A stretch of 64,000 nt of DNA from Rhizobium tibeticum. GTDB taxonomy: Bacteria; Pseudomonadota; Alphaproteobacteria; Rhizobiales; Rhizobiaceae. The stretch is from positions 31,431 through 95,430 of the forward strand of contig NZ_FOCV01000025.1 of the NCBI RefSeq assembly GCF_900110205.1. Direction: 5' to 3'. The notes under the pieces were generated by a model. It had not been told where the DNA came from and did not search any database. It saw nothing but the letters and a program-made list of their open reading frames with translations. The first letter of the stretch is position 1. Each line of letters begins with the position of its first letter. Positions 1-8,590 of this stretch are shown piece after piece. Position numbers and translations under genes: made by a program.

Positions 1-530
1 GGATGATCTTCGCCTTCTCGCGTGACGGCGGCCTGCCGGCATCCAAGGCTCTCGCCAAGGTCAGCCCGCAGCACCGCACGCCGGTTGCCGCCATCTGGAC
101 CGGTTCGATCCTCTCCGTACTGTTCGTCTGGGGCTCGTCGCTTGTTTCGATCGGCGAGACGCCGGTTTACACGATCGTCGTCTCGTGCACGGTCATCTTC
201 CTGTTCTTCTCCTTTGCGATCCCGATCACCCTCGGTCTCTTCGCGTGGGGCACGTCGAAGTGGGACAAGATGGGTCCATGGAACCTCGGCGAAGGCGTAT
301 TCAAGCTGTTCGCAGTCCTTTCGATCCTTGCGATGATACTGATCTTCGTCCTCGGGATCCAGCCGCCGAACCAATGGGCGCTTTACATCACGGTCGGCTT
401 CCTGGTCCTTACCGGCATCGTCTGGTTCGGTTTCGAAAGCCGCCGCTTCAAAGGCCCACCGATCGGCGACGAGGTTGCGCGCCGTCAGGTGGAAATCGCG
501 GCTGCCGAAAAGGCTGTCGGCGAAGCCTGA
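1..530 (+). CDS. APC-family amino acid/amine permease, C-terminal part
   Basis: C-terminal portion of an inner-membrane secondary transporter of the amino acid-polyamine-organocation superfamily. The frame is already open at the window edge, so the true start lies outside. About 176 residues remain, with four hydrophobic spans near residues 28-47, 55-82, 98-118 and 123-143 and a charged Ala/Glu-rich cytoplasmic tail. The FSRDGGLP segment followed by an HRTP motif is typical of a loop between late helices in this superfamily. The gene is co-oriented with a glutamine synthetase-like gene 144 bp downstream, which suggests import of an amine or amino acid for that pathway. The exact substrate cannot be told from the sequence. 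Confidence 0.8.
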   Translation, partial: MIFAFSRDGGLPASKALAKVSPQHRTPVAAIWTGSILSVLFVWGSSLVSIGETPVYTIVVSCTVIFLFFSFAIPITLGLFAWGTSKWDKMGPWNLGEGVFKLFAVLSILAMILIFVLGIQPPNQWALYITVGFLVLTGIVWFGFESRRFKGPPIGDEVARRQVEIAAAEKAVGEA

Positions 531-553
531 GGTTTCGGCTTCCCTCTCCAACG

Positions 554-582
554 GCGGGGCCGCGATGGCGGCCCCGCTTGCC
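554..582 (+). terminator. Hairpin after permease gene
   Basis: A perfect 10-bp GC-only stem (554-563 with 568-577) around a GATG loop lies 23 bp after the permease stop. Only a weak T tract follows, so it may be an attenuating or processing hairpin rather than a complete terminator. Confidence 0.5.
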
Positions 583-674
583 GGATCAACGAAAAGGCAT
601 CAGAGGCGGCAGGCCCACTTCACGGTATGCTCTTTCGTTGTCCCGATTTCAGTTCAAGGTCAGGCGGATTCAAT

Positions 675-2042
675 ATGAGCATCTATACCCTCGACGATCT
701 CAAGCAGGATGTTGCCGACGGGCGCATCGACACCGTTCTGGCGTGCCAGGTGGACATGCAGGGCCGCTTGATGGGCAAGCGCTTTCAGGCTGAATACTTC
801 CTCGAAAGCGCATGGAAGGAAACGCATAGCTGCAACTATCTCGTTGCCACCGACATGGAGATGGAAACCGTCTCCGGCTACAAGGCGACGAGCTGGGAAA
901 AGGGCTATGGCGACTACACGATGAAGCCTGATCTTTCGACGCTGCGCCGTATTCCGTGGCTCGAAGGCACGGCGCTCGTGCTCTGCGATCTCCTCGACCA
1001 CCACACGCATGAAGAGGTGTCGCACTCACCGCGCGCGATCCTGAAGAAACAGGTCAAGCGGTTGGAAGACATGGGCATGAAGGCGTTCATGGCCTCGGAG
1101 CTCGAATTCTTCCTGTTCGACCAGACCTATGAGTCCGCGCACGCGTCCGGCTATCGCAATCTGAAGCTCGCCAGCGCCTACAACGAGGACTACCACATCT
1201 TCCAGACGACCAAGGAAGAAGAGGTCATGCGGGCAATCCGCACCGGCCTTCAGGGGGCCGGCATTCCGGTCGAAAATTCCAAGGGCGAGGCGTCCGCGGG
1301 CCAGGAAGAAATCAACGTCCGCTATGCCGACGCGCTGACGATGGCCGATCGCCACTCGATTATCAAGAACGGCTGCAAGGAAATCGCCTGGTCAAAGGGC
1401 AAGGCAATCACCTTCCTGGCGAAGTGGCACTACAATGCCGCCGGCAGTTCGTCGCATATTCATCAGTCGCTCTGGAGCGCTGACGGCAAGACGCCGCTCT
1501 TTTACGATGAGGGTGGCAAGTACGGCATGTCGCCGCTGATGAACAACTACGTGGCCGGTCTTCTCGCCCACGCGAGCGAGATCACCTACTTCCTCGCACC
1601 TTACATCAACTCGTACAAGCGCTTCATGGCGGGCACCTTTGCGCCGACGAAGGCAATCTGGAGCAAGGACAACCGCACGGCCGGCTATCGCCTCTGCGGC
1701 GACGACACCAAAGCGATCCGCATCGAGTGCCGTGTCGGCGGCTCCGACCTCAATCCCTACCTCGCCTTTGCCGCGTTGCTTGCCGCCGGCATCGATGGGA
1801 TAGAGAAGAAGATGGTGCTCGAGGCGCCGTTCGTCGGCGACGCCTATGGAGCTCGCAGCGTCCGCGAGATCCCGCGTACGCTGCGTGCGGCAACAGTCGC
1901 CATGACGGAATCGAAGATGCTGCGCAATGCCTTCGGCGATGATGTCGTCGACCACTACACCCGTGCTGCCGAGTGGGAGCAGGAAGAATACGATCGTCGC
2001 ATCACCGACTGGGAAGTGGCGCGCGGTTTCGAAAGAGCATAA
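675..2042 (+). CDS. Glutamine synthetase family ligase (gamma-glutamyl-amine ligase type)
   Basis: Member of the glutamine synthetase fold, 455 residues. Visible motifs are SELEFF near residue 141, the ATP-site motif GSSSHIHQS near 257, NRTAGYR near 333 and the RIECR/DLNPY segment near 350-362. The annotation starts at the ATG at 675, because residues upstream of it do not resemble the family. The protein lacks the Tyr-adenylylation-style C-terminus of assimilatory GlnA. Homologues of this divergent type, such as PuuA- and IpuC-like enzymes, join glutamate to amines with ATP. The downstream aldehyde and alcohol dehydrogenases and the upstream permease fit amine or amino-alcohol use through gamma-glutamyl intermediates. 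The family is seen in the sequence; the substrate is inference. Confidence 0.85.
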   Translation: MSIYTLDDLKQDVADGRIDTVLACQVDMQGRLMGKRFQAEYFLESAWKETHSCNYLVATDMEMETVSGYKATSWEKGYGDYTMKPDLSTLRRIPWLEGTALVLCDLLDHHTHEEVSHSPRAILKKQVKRLEDMGMKAFMASELEFFLFDQTYESAHASGYRNLKLASAYNEDYHIFQTTKEEEVMRAIRTGLQGAGIPVENSKGEASAGQEEINVRYADALTMADRHSIIKNGCKEIAWSKGKAITFLAKWHYNAAGSSSHIHQSLWSADGKTPLFYDEGGKYGMSPLMNNYVAGLLAHASEITYFLAPYINSYKRFMAGTFAPTKAIWSKDNRTAGYRLCGDDTKAIRIECRVGGSDLNPYLAFAALLAAGIDGIEKKMVLEAPFVGDAYGARSVREIPRTLRAATVAMTESKMLRNAFGDDVVDHYTRAAEWEQEEYDRRITDWEVARGFERA

Positions 2043-2145
2043 TAGGCGTGGCCAAGGCCGCACGGCGCCCTGTCATATGATCTCCATAGCTGAGGAGATT
2101 GTTGGGGTTTGCCGGTTTGGCACGTGAAAACAAAGGATGAAGATC

Positions 2146-3531
2146 ATGGGAATGATCCAATGCATTTCACCGGTCGACGGATCGGTTTACGCCGAGCGCC
2201 CGGCGCTTTCGCTGGAGGCGGCGAAGGAGGCTGTTGCGCGTGCGCGCAAGGCGCAGAAGGCATGGGCGAAGCGGCCGTTGGAGGAGCGCGTTCAGCTGGT
2301 GCTGAAGGGTGTCGCACGGCTCAATGAAATGTCCGACGTCGTCGTGCCCGAGCTTGCCTGGCAGATGGGCCGCCCGATCCGCTACGGCGGCGAGTACAAG
2401 GGCTTCAACGAGCGCTCCAACTATGTCGCTTCGATCGCCGCCGATGCGCTCGCGCCTTTGGTCGTCGAGGAAAGCGACAAGTTCGAGCGCCGCATCGAGC
2501 GCGAGGCGCATGGCGTCGTATTCGTGGTGGCGCCGTGGAACTACCCCTACATGACGGCGATCAACACCATCGCGCCGGCGCTGATGGCGGGCAACACGGT
2601 CGTCCTCAAGCATGCGTCACAGACGCTGCTGGTTGGAGAGCGGCTGGTGCAGGCTTTCGTCGAGGCCGGTGTTCCTGAGGAGGTGTTCCAGAACGTGTTC
2701 CTTGATCACGAAACGACCTCGGCGCTGATTGCTGCGGGCAGCTTCAACTTCGTCAACTTCACCGGTTCGGTCGAAGGCGGTCGCTCGATGGAGCGGGCAG
2801 CAGCCGGAACATTCACGGGCCTCGGGCTTGAGCTCGGCGGCAAGGATCCGGGCTATGTCATGGACGATGCCGACCTCGACGCGGCCGTCGACACGCTGAT
2901 GGACGGCGCGACTTACAATTCCGGCCAGTGCTGCTGCGGCATCGAGCGTATCTATGTGCATCAATCGCTCTATGACAGCTTTGTCGAGAAGTCGGTCGCC
3001 TGGGTCTCGAATTACAAGCTCGGCAATCCGCTCGATCCTGAAACCTCGCTTGGCCCGATGGCCAACAAGCGCTTCGCCAGGGTCGTGCGCGAGCAGATCG
3101 CCGATGCCGTTTCCAAGGGCGCCAAGGCACTGGTCGATCCGAAGCTTTTCCCGGCCGACGACGGCGGCGCCTATCTGGCACCGCAGATCCTCGTCAATGT
3201 CGATCATTCGATGGCCTTCATGCGCGAGGAGACCTTTGGTCCTGCCGTCGGCATCATGAAGGTGAAGAGCGACGACGAAGCCGTTGCCCTGATGAACGAC
3301 AGCCAGTACGGCCTGACGGCTTCGCTCTGGACAAAGGATCCTGAGCGGGCAGGGCGGCTCGGCCGCGAGATCGAGACCGGTACCGTCTTCATGAACCGCG
3401 CCGACTATCTCGATCCGGCTCTGTGCTGGACCGGCGTCAAGGAGACCGGCCGAGGTGGCTCGCTGTCGATCATCGGCTTCCACAACCTGACGCGTCCGAA
3501 ATCCTTCCATCTGAAGAAAGTCACAGCATGA
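2146..3531 (+). CDS. NAD(P)-dependent aldehyde dehydrogenase
   Basis: Aldehyde dehydrogenase superfamily, 461 residues, oxidising an aldehyde to a carboxylate in the cytoplasm. The cofactor-site motif PWNYP is near residue 130, the catalytic Glu is in LELGGK near 229, and the nucleophile lies in the unusual run GQCCCG near 260-265 (three adjacent Cys). ATG 2146 is preferred because AAAGGA at 2132-2137 sits 8 bp upstream; ATGs at 2137 and 2152 are alternatives. It follows the ligase by 103 bp, and its stop overlaps the start of the alcohol dehydrogenase gene in an ATGA, so those two are translationally coupled. It probably oxidises the aldehyde produced from the amine or alcohol substrate of this cluster. 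Confidence 0.9.
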   Translation: MGMIQCISPVDGSVYAERPALSLEAAKEAVARARKAQKAWAKRPLEERVQLVLKGVARLNEMSDVVVPELAWQMGRPIRYGGEYKGFNERSNYVASIAADALAPLVVEESDKFERRIEREAHGVVFVVAPWNYPYMTAINTIAPALMAGNTVVLKHASQTLLVGERLVQAFVEAGVPEEVFQNVFLDHETTSALIAAGSFNFVNFTGSVEGGRSMERAAAGTFTGLGLELGGKDPGYVMDDADLDAAVDTLMDGATYNSGQCCCGIERIYVHQSLYDSFVEKSVAWVSNYKLGNPLDPETSLGPMANKRFARVVREQIADAVSKGAKALVDPKLFPADDGGAYLAPQILVNVDHSMAFMREETFGPAVGIMKVKSDDEAVALMNDSQYGLTASLWTKDPERAGRLGREIETGTVFMNRADYLDPALCWTGVKETGRGGSLSIIGFHNLTRPKSFHLKKVTA

Positions 3532-4679
3532 GCAGCAACATCACAGCCAATTGGAGCTACCCGACCGCATTCAAGCTTGGCCGGGGCCGCATCAAGGAAC
3601 TGGCGGACGCTTGCAAGAGCCTCGGGATGAAGAAGCCGCTGCTGATCACCGATCGCGGCCTGGCCTCGATGGCGATCACCGGGACCGCGCTCGACATTCT
3701 TGAAGATGCCGGCCTCGGCCGGGCGATCTTTGCCGATGTCGATCCAAACCCGAACGACAAGAACCTCGACGCTGGCGTCAAGGCGTTCAAGGACGGTGGC
3801 CATGACGGCGTCGTCGCCTTTGGTGGAGGCTCGGGCCTTGACCTCGGCAAGTGCGTCGCGTTCATGGCCGGTCAGACACTGCCGGTCTGGGACTTCGAGG
3901 ATATTGGCGACTGGTGGACGCGTGCGAGCGTCGAAGGCATCGCTCCGATCGTGGCCGTCCCGACGACGGCCGGCACCGGTTCGGAAGTCGGCCGCGCCAG
4001 CGTCATCACCAATTCCAAAACGCATGTGAAGAAGATCATCTTCCATCCAAAGTTCCTGCCGGGCGTCGTCATCGCCGATCCGGAACTGACGGTCGGCATG
4101 CCGAAGATCATTACTGCCGGTACCGGCATGGATGCTTTCGCGCACTGCTTGGAAGCCTATTCCTCGCCCTTTTACCACCCGATGTCGGCCGGCATCGCGC
4201 TGGAGGGCATGCGGCTCGTCAAGGAGTTCCTGCCGCGCGCCTACAAGGAAGGCACAGACCTCGAAGCCCGCGCCAACATGATGTCGGCGGCTGCGATGGG
4301 CGCAGTCGCATTCCAGAAGGGGCTCGGCGCCATCCACGCGCTGTCGCATCCGATCGGGGCTGTCTACAACACGCATCACGGCATGACGAATGCTGTCGTG
4401 ATGCCGGCGGTGTTGCGCTTCAATCGTTCGGCGATTGAGGAGAAGATTGCGCGCGCCGCGGCCTATCTCGGCATCTCCGGCGGCTTCGACGGTTTTTATA
4501 GCTACGTGCTGCAGCTTCGCTCGGAGCTCGGCGTTCCCGACAGCCTGTCTGCGATGGGAATCAAGCCGGATCGAATCGACGAACTTTCGCAGATGGCGAT
4601 CGAAGATCCAAGCGCTGGCGGCAATCCAGTCAAGATGACGCTCGAAAATACCAAGGTGCTCTTTAAAGATTGCTTCTGA
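3528..4679 (+). CDS. Iron-containing (group III) alcohol dehydrogenase
   Basis: Fe-dependent alcohol dehydrogenase, 383 residues. The nucleotide-binding GGGSGLDLGK is near residues 99-108 and GTGSE near 149. The metal ligands are visible as Asp202, His206, His270 and His284, with the same spacing as in FucO-type enzymes. The ATG at 3528 overlaps the preceding stop (ATGA); the upstream in-frame extension is inside the aldehyde dehydrogenase gene and was rejected. Together with the aldehyde dehydrogenase it would convert an alcohol to an acid by way of an aldehyde, using NAD(P). A strong terminator follows, closing the transcription unit. The substrate is unknown. Confidence 0.92.
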   Translation: MSSNITANWSYPTAFKLGRGRIKELADACKSLGMKKPLLITDRGLASMAITGTALDILEDAGLGRAIFADVDPNPNDKNLDAGVKAFKDGGHDGVVAFGGGSGLDLGKCVAFMAGQTLPVWDFEDIGDWWTRASVEGIAPIVAVPTTAGTGSEVGRASVITNSKTHVKKIIFHPKFLPGVVIADPELTVGMPKIITAGTGMDAFAHCLEAYSSPFYHPMSAGIALEGMRLVKEFLPRAYKEGTDLEARANMMSAAAMGAVAFQKGLGAIHALSHPIGAVYNTHHGMTNAVVMPAVLRFNRSAIEEKIARAAAYLGISGGFDGFYSYVLQLRSELGVPDSLSAMGIKPDRIDELSQMAIEDPSAGGNPVKMTLENTKVLFKDCF

Positions 4680-4703
4680 ACATAGAGACGGCGGACCTGA
4701 GCT

Positions 4704-4739
4704 AGCCCGGAAAGCCTAGGCTTTCCGGGCTTTCTTGTT
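4704..4739 (+). terminator. Rho-independent terminator after alcohol dehydrogenase
   Basis: A perfect 14-bp inverted repeat (4704-4717 with 4718-4731) rich in G/C is followed by a T-rich tail. It lies 24 bp after the alcohol dehydrogenase stop and marks the end of the ligase/dehydrogenase unit. Confidence 0.85.
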
Positions 4740-4807
4740 CTTGATCGTGTGTTTTCGCGGGTGCAAGAAATGCCGACCGCAATTTCAGGTGTCGCGTTTA
4801 GAAGTTG

Positions 4808-4815
4808 TTAACCAT
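4808..4815 (+). promoter_or_regulatory. TTAACCAT CtrA-like half site upstream of parA-like gene
   Basis: The octamer TTAACCAT, described as a CtrA-type recognition sequence in Rhizobiales, lies 91 bp before the ParA-type start in a short AT-rich stretch. After the first TTAA and seven bases the second half is TAGA rather than TTAA, so it is not a full-consensus site. Confidence 0.35.
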
Positions 4816-4905
4816 AATTAGAAAGGATGCATTAACCGCACGATGCTTCCAAGAGTGCGCGGCAGAGCCATAGAGGGGCTCGCATTTTCCCTTCGAGGAC
4901 CGAAT

Positions 4906-5619
4906 ATGCCAGTCATCACTTTCGCAAACACCAAGGGCGGCGCTGGTAAGACCACAGCCGTACTTCTCCTCGCCACCGAGCTCGCCCAGAAGGGCTATCG
5001 GGTGACGATCCTCGACGCCGATCCACAACATTGGATCACGCGATGGCATGAAGTCTCCGGGCATGTGAGGAACATCTCGGTCATCGATTTCGTCACGTCG
5101 GCTTCCTTGCCGCTGCACATAGCCGAAAACAAGCACAACACAGACTACTTCATCATCGACCTTCCGGGAGCGCGCAATCCGCTGCTCGCGACGGCAATCG
5201 GGCTCTCCGACCACGTGCTGATCCCGATCCAGGGATGCGCTATGGACGCCCGTGGTGGTGCACAGGTCCTCGAGCTGCTGCAATATTTGGACGAGAAGGC
5301 GGGCATTCGTATCGGGCACTCGGTCGTGTTGACGCGCGTGAACTCGATGGTGACGACGCGGGCACTCTGTCTCGTCAAGTCGTTGCTGAGTGAGCGCCAG
5401 GTCCCGGTTCTCGACACCGCGATCATCGAACGCTCGGCCTTCCGCGATATTTTTGACTGTGGCGGCACGTTGCACTCGCTGGATCCGGCCCGTGTCAGCA
5501 ACCTCGACAAGGCACGTGAGAACGCTCGCTGTTTTGCTGAAGAGATCATGGGCAAGCTGCCGGTGAAGCTTGTTGAGCCAACGCGCAGCACCGGTCCACT
5601 GATCCGCTCAGCGGCCTAG
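4906..5619 (+). CDS. Orphan ParA/MinD-family ATPase
   Basis: P-loop ATPase of the ParA superfamily, 237 residues. A deviant Walker A, KGGAGKTT, lies at residues 10-17, with ILDADPQ near 41 and a Walker B-like FIIDLPG near 83. The start is the ATG at 4906, preceded by AGGAC; this puts the P-loop nine residues from the N-terminus as usual. There is no parB or repABC neighbour, so it is unlikely to be the chromosome partition ParA. Orphans of this type (VirC1-like and others) position various cellular cargos on the nucleoid or membrane. It is a single-gene unit with a terminator directly downstream. The cargo cannot be named. Confidence 0.85.
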   Translation: MPVITFANTKGGAGKTTAVLLLATELAQKGYRVTILDADPQHWITRWHEVSGHVRNISVIDFVTSASLPLHIAENKHNTDYFIIDLPGARNPLLATAIGLSDHVLIPIQGCAMDARGGAQVLELLQYLDEKAGIRIGHSVVLTRVNSMVTTRALCLVKSLLSERQVPVLDTAIIERSAFRDIFDCGGTLHSLDPARVSNLDKARENARCFAEEIMGKLPVKLVEPTRSTGPLIRSAA

Positions 5620-5635
5620 ACGAAACTGCCAAGAG

Positions 5636-5667
5636 AAAAAATGCGCCCGTTGAGGCGCATTTTTTTA
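5636..5667. terminator. Bidirectional terminator between convergent genes
   Basis: ATGCGCC (5641-5647) pairs with GGCGCAT (5654-5660), flanked by a 5-base A tract and a T tract. It lies between the ParA-type gene (plus) and the L,D-transpeptidase gene (minus) and can serve both. Confidence 0.9.
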
Positions 5668-5684
5668 GGGACAGGCAGGATGGA

Positions 5685-7037
5685 TCAGTCGACGAATTCG
5701 ACTGTCACGCCCGGCTTGACCATCTTCGCCAGTTCGGTGGCATCCCAGTTTGTCAGGCGGATGCAGCCGTGGCTCTGGGTGCGGCCGATCTTCGATGGCT
5801 CTGGCGTTCCGTGGATGCCGTAAGTCGGCTTGGAAAGCGCCATCCAGACCGTACCGACCGGGCCGTTCGGACCCGGCGGAATGTTCAGGATCCTGTCGTT
5901 GGCGCCCTGCTGGAAGTTGATCTTCGGATTGTAGGTGTAGCCCGGATTGAACGCGACGCGCTCGACGGTCACCGTGCCGGTCGGCGAGGGCGTATCGGTG
6001 GAGCCGATCGAGGCGGGATAGGCGGCAATCAGATTGCCGGCATTGTCATAGGCAAATACCTGCTTGCGGCCCTTGTCGGCAATGATGCGCGCGACCGAAC
6101 CGGCCTTCACTTCACCGGGATTGACGACCTTTATGATCGTGCCGGGGACCGTGAAATCCACACCCGGGTTGATTTCCTTCAGGAAGCCTTCGTCCATGTG
6201 GAAACGCTCCGCGAGCATTTCCGTCGTCGAGGTGTAGCCGAGCGATGACAGGGCAGCCTTATGCGCGTAGTCCTCCGGGATTTCCGCAACGTACGGGCCG
6301 GCAGCGTCGGCAGGCGTAATGGTGTAGCCGACGAGCGGCAGACCGCCGGACATGCGCAACTGCTCGAGAATGGCGTCGGTGTTGTTCGGATCGAGCGTCT
6401 CGCCCGTCATCTGCTGGTAGGCGTAGATCGCCTTGGTGACGTTTGCGCCCATGTGGCCGTCGATCGCGCCCGGCGACACGCCAGCGCGGTCGAGAAACAC
6501 CTGCAGGGCGACGATCTCGGACTTCGACTTGTTCTTCAGCGTGATGACCGGCTCTTGGGAGGGCTTCGGCTGCATCACATCAGGCGTTTGCTGGTCCGGT
6601 TCGATAGACGCATAGTCGTCGCTTTGTGGGTAGGGTTGGTCGTCGAGCGGCTGGCGGTCGATCGGCGCGTTGCGTGGGATGGAGCCAGTCACGGCGCCGC
6701 GCTCGGAATAGCGAGCATCGCCGTAGGGATCATCGCCGCTATAGACATCGTTATTGTAGGCATCGCGTACCGGTGGGCGTGGGTAGTAGCCCCGGGCACG
6801 CATTTCAGTCGCGATCACATTGCCATAGGGATCGACCAGCACGCGATTGCCCCTTCGGTCGCGCGCGTAGGCAGCGCCCGACGGGACATAGTCGAGGATA
6901 TCGCCGTTCGGCGCGACGAAGACGACGTCGCCCTGGCGTCCGTTGAAAAACTGCTGCGCATCGGCCGAGGGCGCTGCGGTAGCAATGGCGACCAGGGCAG
7001 CGGCGGCGGATAATCCCGATATTACAAAGCGATTCAC
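5685..7037 (-). CDS. L,D-transpeptidase (YkuD) with peptidoglycan-binding domain
   Basis: Exported cell-wall enzyme, 450 residues. An N-terminal signal peptide ends at about ADA (residue 27). A low-complexity Pro/Asp/Gln region precedes a PG-binding-1-like segment in the middle, then a LysM-like stretch, and a C-terminal YkuD domain with HGTPEP and the catalytic SHGCIRL (Cys about 425). It forms 3-3 meso-DAP cross-links or attaches proteins to peptidoglycan in the periplasm. The start is the GTG at 7037, which begins the signal peptide; an ATG six bases upstream is closed at once by a stop. Longer in-frame upstream sequence has no signal-peptide logic. It is monocistronic. Confidence 0.88.
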   Translation of the reverse strand: MNRFVISGLSAAAALVAIATAAPSADAQQFFNGRQGDVVFVAPNGDILDYVPSGAAYARDRRGNRVLVDPYGNVIATEMRARGYYPRPPVRDAYNNDVYSGDDPYGDARYSERGAVTGSIPRNAPIDRQPLDDQPYPQSDDYASIEPDQQTPDVMQPKPSQEPVITLKNKSKSEIVALQVFLDRAGVSPGAIDGHMGANVTKAIYAYQQMTGETLDPNNTDAILEQLRMSGGLPLVGYTITPADAAGPYVAEIPEDYAHKAALSSLGYTSTTEMLAERFHMDEGFLKEINPGVDFTVPGTIIKVVNPGEVKAGSVARIIADKGRKQVFAYDNAGNLIAAYPASIGSTDTPSPTGTVTVERVAFNPGYTYNPKINFQQGANDRILNIPPGPNGPVGTVWMALSKPTYGIHGTPEPSKIGRTQSHGCIRLTNWDATELAKMVKPGVTVEFVD

Positions 7038-7269
7038 GTCTTCATACCCTTTAGTGACTGGCCGACACACACCTGCGAATTTTGACGCTAGTGTGGAATT
7101 TATGAAATCGTGCTGAACAAAAGATAAAAACTCCGTGATTTTTCCTTTGGTCGTAAACATTTGGGGCCGCGAACCGGTTCCGGCGCGCTGCGCACGTGGT
7201 CGCGATTGACGAATTTGGCCGCCAGACATAACGCTGCATGAGTGGTCAGAACCGGGAGGAAATTGGACG

Positions 7270-8109
7270 ATGATCGAGTTTGCAGCCGCCGCAGGGCCGA
7301 AATTGATGCTCGACGAAACCTCACTGATGGACATCGGCGGATGTGTCATCAACGGCGTCGACATCGCTCCCAAGGAGGCGGTTCCCGATGATGGTGATGC
7401 ACGCATCTCGCATTCCGTCCAAGGCTTCCTCTTTACGTGCGGGCCGGACCATATCAGGCACCGCGAACCGATTCCGGGCCGTGCTGACGGCAAGGTCTAT
7501 CCTCTGCATGGGTCCGCGCCCGGCCACGCAGCCAAAATCCTCTGGGCGAAGTTCGAGAATGGGAATGCGGAGTGCCGGGCGGATATCGACGTCGTGACGG
7601 TCGAGGGATTGCCGGCCCGCATCGAGCGTCATTGGCTCATCGACGGCGGCACGGGCGAGGTGAGCCTCAAGGACAAGATCGTCAATACGAGCGACGAGAT
7701 CGTGCCTGCCTTCCTCATGTATCATATGAATATCGGCGGCAAATGGTTCGATGCCGGCACGCGTCTTGAAGGCAAGATGCTCGATGGCGGCGGCTTTCCC
7801 TGGCATTTCGGCGAGGAACCGGGCGGTATCTTCTGCGTTGAGGCACCGGCAACGGAAGGCGGTTTTGCCGAGGTGCGCCTTGGTCCGATTGCCGCGATCG
7901 GCGGCAAGGTCCTGCGAGTGCGTGTCCTTGCCGAGACGTTGCCGCACCTTCAGGTCTGGCGCAATCAAAAGGCGCCTGCCGACGTGCTCGGCATCGAGCC
8001 GGTGTCGCATCGTTGGCTATCGCGTTTTGAGTTGGAGACCGCCGGCGAATTCATCATGCTGAAGCCCGGCGAGAGCCGAAATTATGCGCTCAGCTTCGTC
8101 TTCGTTTGA
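7270..8109 (+). CDS. DUF4432 aldose-epimerase-like protein
   Basis: 279-residue protein resembling the DUF4432 branch of the galactose mutarotase-like fold. It has beta-rich segments, the LHGSAPGHAA phrase near residue 79 typical of the mutarotase substrate loop, and MYHMNIGG near 157. Proteins of this type are predicted sugar-binding or epimerase enzymes acting on carbohydrates in the cytoplasm; no signal peptide is visible. A GGGAGG ribosome-binding site lies 12 bp before the ATG. It is divergent from the L,D-transpeptidase gene and is followed at 69 bp by a small co-oriented phosphatase-like gene. Substrate and pathway are unknown. Confidence 0.75.
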   Translation: MIEFAAAAGPKLMLDETSLMDIGGCVINGVDIAPKEAVPDDGDARISHSVQGFLFTCGPDHIRHREPIPGRADGKVYPLHGSAPGHAAKILWAKFENGNAECRADIDVVTVEGLPARIERHWLIDGGTGEVSLKDKIVNTSDEIVPAFLMYHMNIGGKWFDAGTRLEGKMLDGGGFPWHFGEEPGGIFCVEAPATEGGFAEVRLGPIAAIGGKVLRVRVLAETLPHLQVWRNQKAPADVLGIEPVSHRWLSRFELETAGEFIMLKPGESRNYALSFVFV

Positions 8110-8178
8110 GTGATCTGTGGTTGACGCTGGGCATGGGGCGGCGTAGTCATTCAGCCCACGATTTCAGGAGGATTAGCG

Positions 8179-8517
8179 ATGGACATTCGCCAGATCGACG
8201 ACGAATATTCGGTTTCCGGGCAGATTGCGGTCGAGGATCTCGATCAGATCAAGGCCATGGGCTTCAAATCGATCGTTTGCCATCGCCCGGACGATGAGAG
8301 CCCGGATCAGACGCCGTATGCCCTGGTCGAAGCGCGCGCCAAGGAACTCGGCCTCGATATCGCGCATGTGCCGGTCGGCTCTATGGGGGTCACCGAAGAG
8401 GCAATTGCCGGTATGGTCGACGCGCTCGATGAATTCCCGCGCCCGATGCTCGGCTACTGCCGCTCCGGCGCCCGCTCCACCGCGATCTACCAAAAGACGC
8501 ATCATATTCGCGCCTAG
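8179..8517 (+). CDS. TIGR01244 / beta-lactamase hydrolase-like family protein
   Basis: Small cytoplasmic protein, 112 residues, of the TIGR01244 family (the Blh-type domain also found fused to rhodanese or metallo-beta-lactamase domains). The fold is dual-specificity-phosphatase-like. The candidate catalytic loop is CRSGAR with Cys94, and CHRPDDE lies near residue 34. The ATG follows an AGGAGG-like site. Members are linked to sulfide/persulfide metabolism or act as stand-alone phosphatase-like proteins. No sulfur-metabolism gene is adjacent here, so the role stays open. It ends shortly before a hairpin and the ridA-type gene. Confidence 0.8.
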   Translation: MDIRQIDDEYSVSGQIAVEDLDQIKAMGFKSIVCHRPDDESPDQTPYALVEARAKELGLDIAHVPVGSMGVTEEAIAGMVDALDEFPRPMLGYCRSGARSTAIYQKTHHIRA

Positions 8518-8541
8518 TGTCGGTCACAGAACCAAGTCCGG

Positions 8542-8572
8542 CGCCGCTTGATCTCAGCGGCGTCTTTCGTTT
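8542..8572 (+). terminator. Weak terminator hairpin
   Basis: CGCCGC (8542-8547) can pair with GCGGCG (8557-8562) and is followed by TCTTTCGTTT. It lies between the TIGR01244 gene and the RidA-family gene. Confidence 0.45.
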
Positions 8573-8590
8573 CGCAAACAGGAGAACACC

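Noticed and set aside
2080..2099. Small hairpin (ATCTCC/GGAGAT) between the ligase and aldehyde dehydrogenase genes
   Set aside because: Only six pairs and no T tract; too weak to call an attenuator or terminator.
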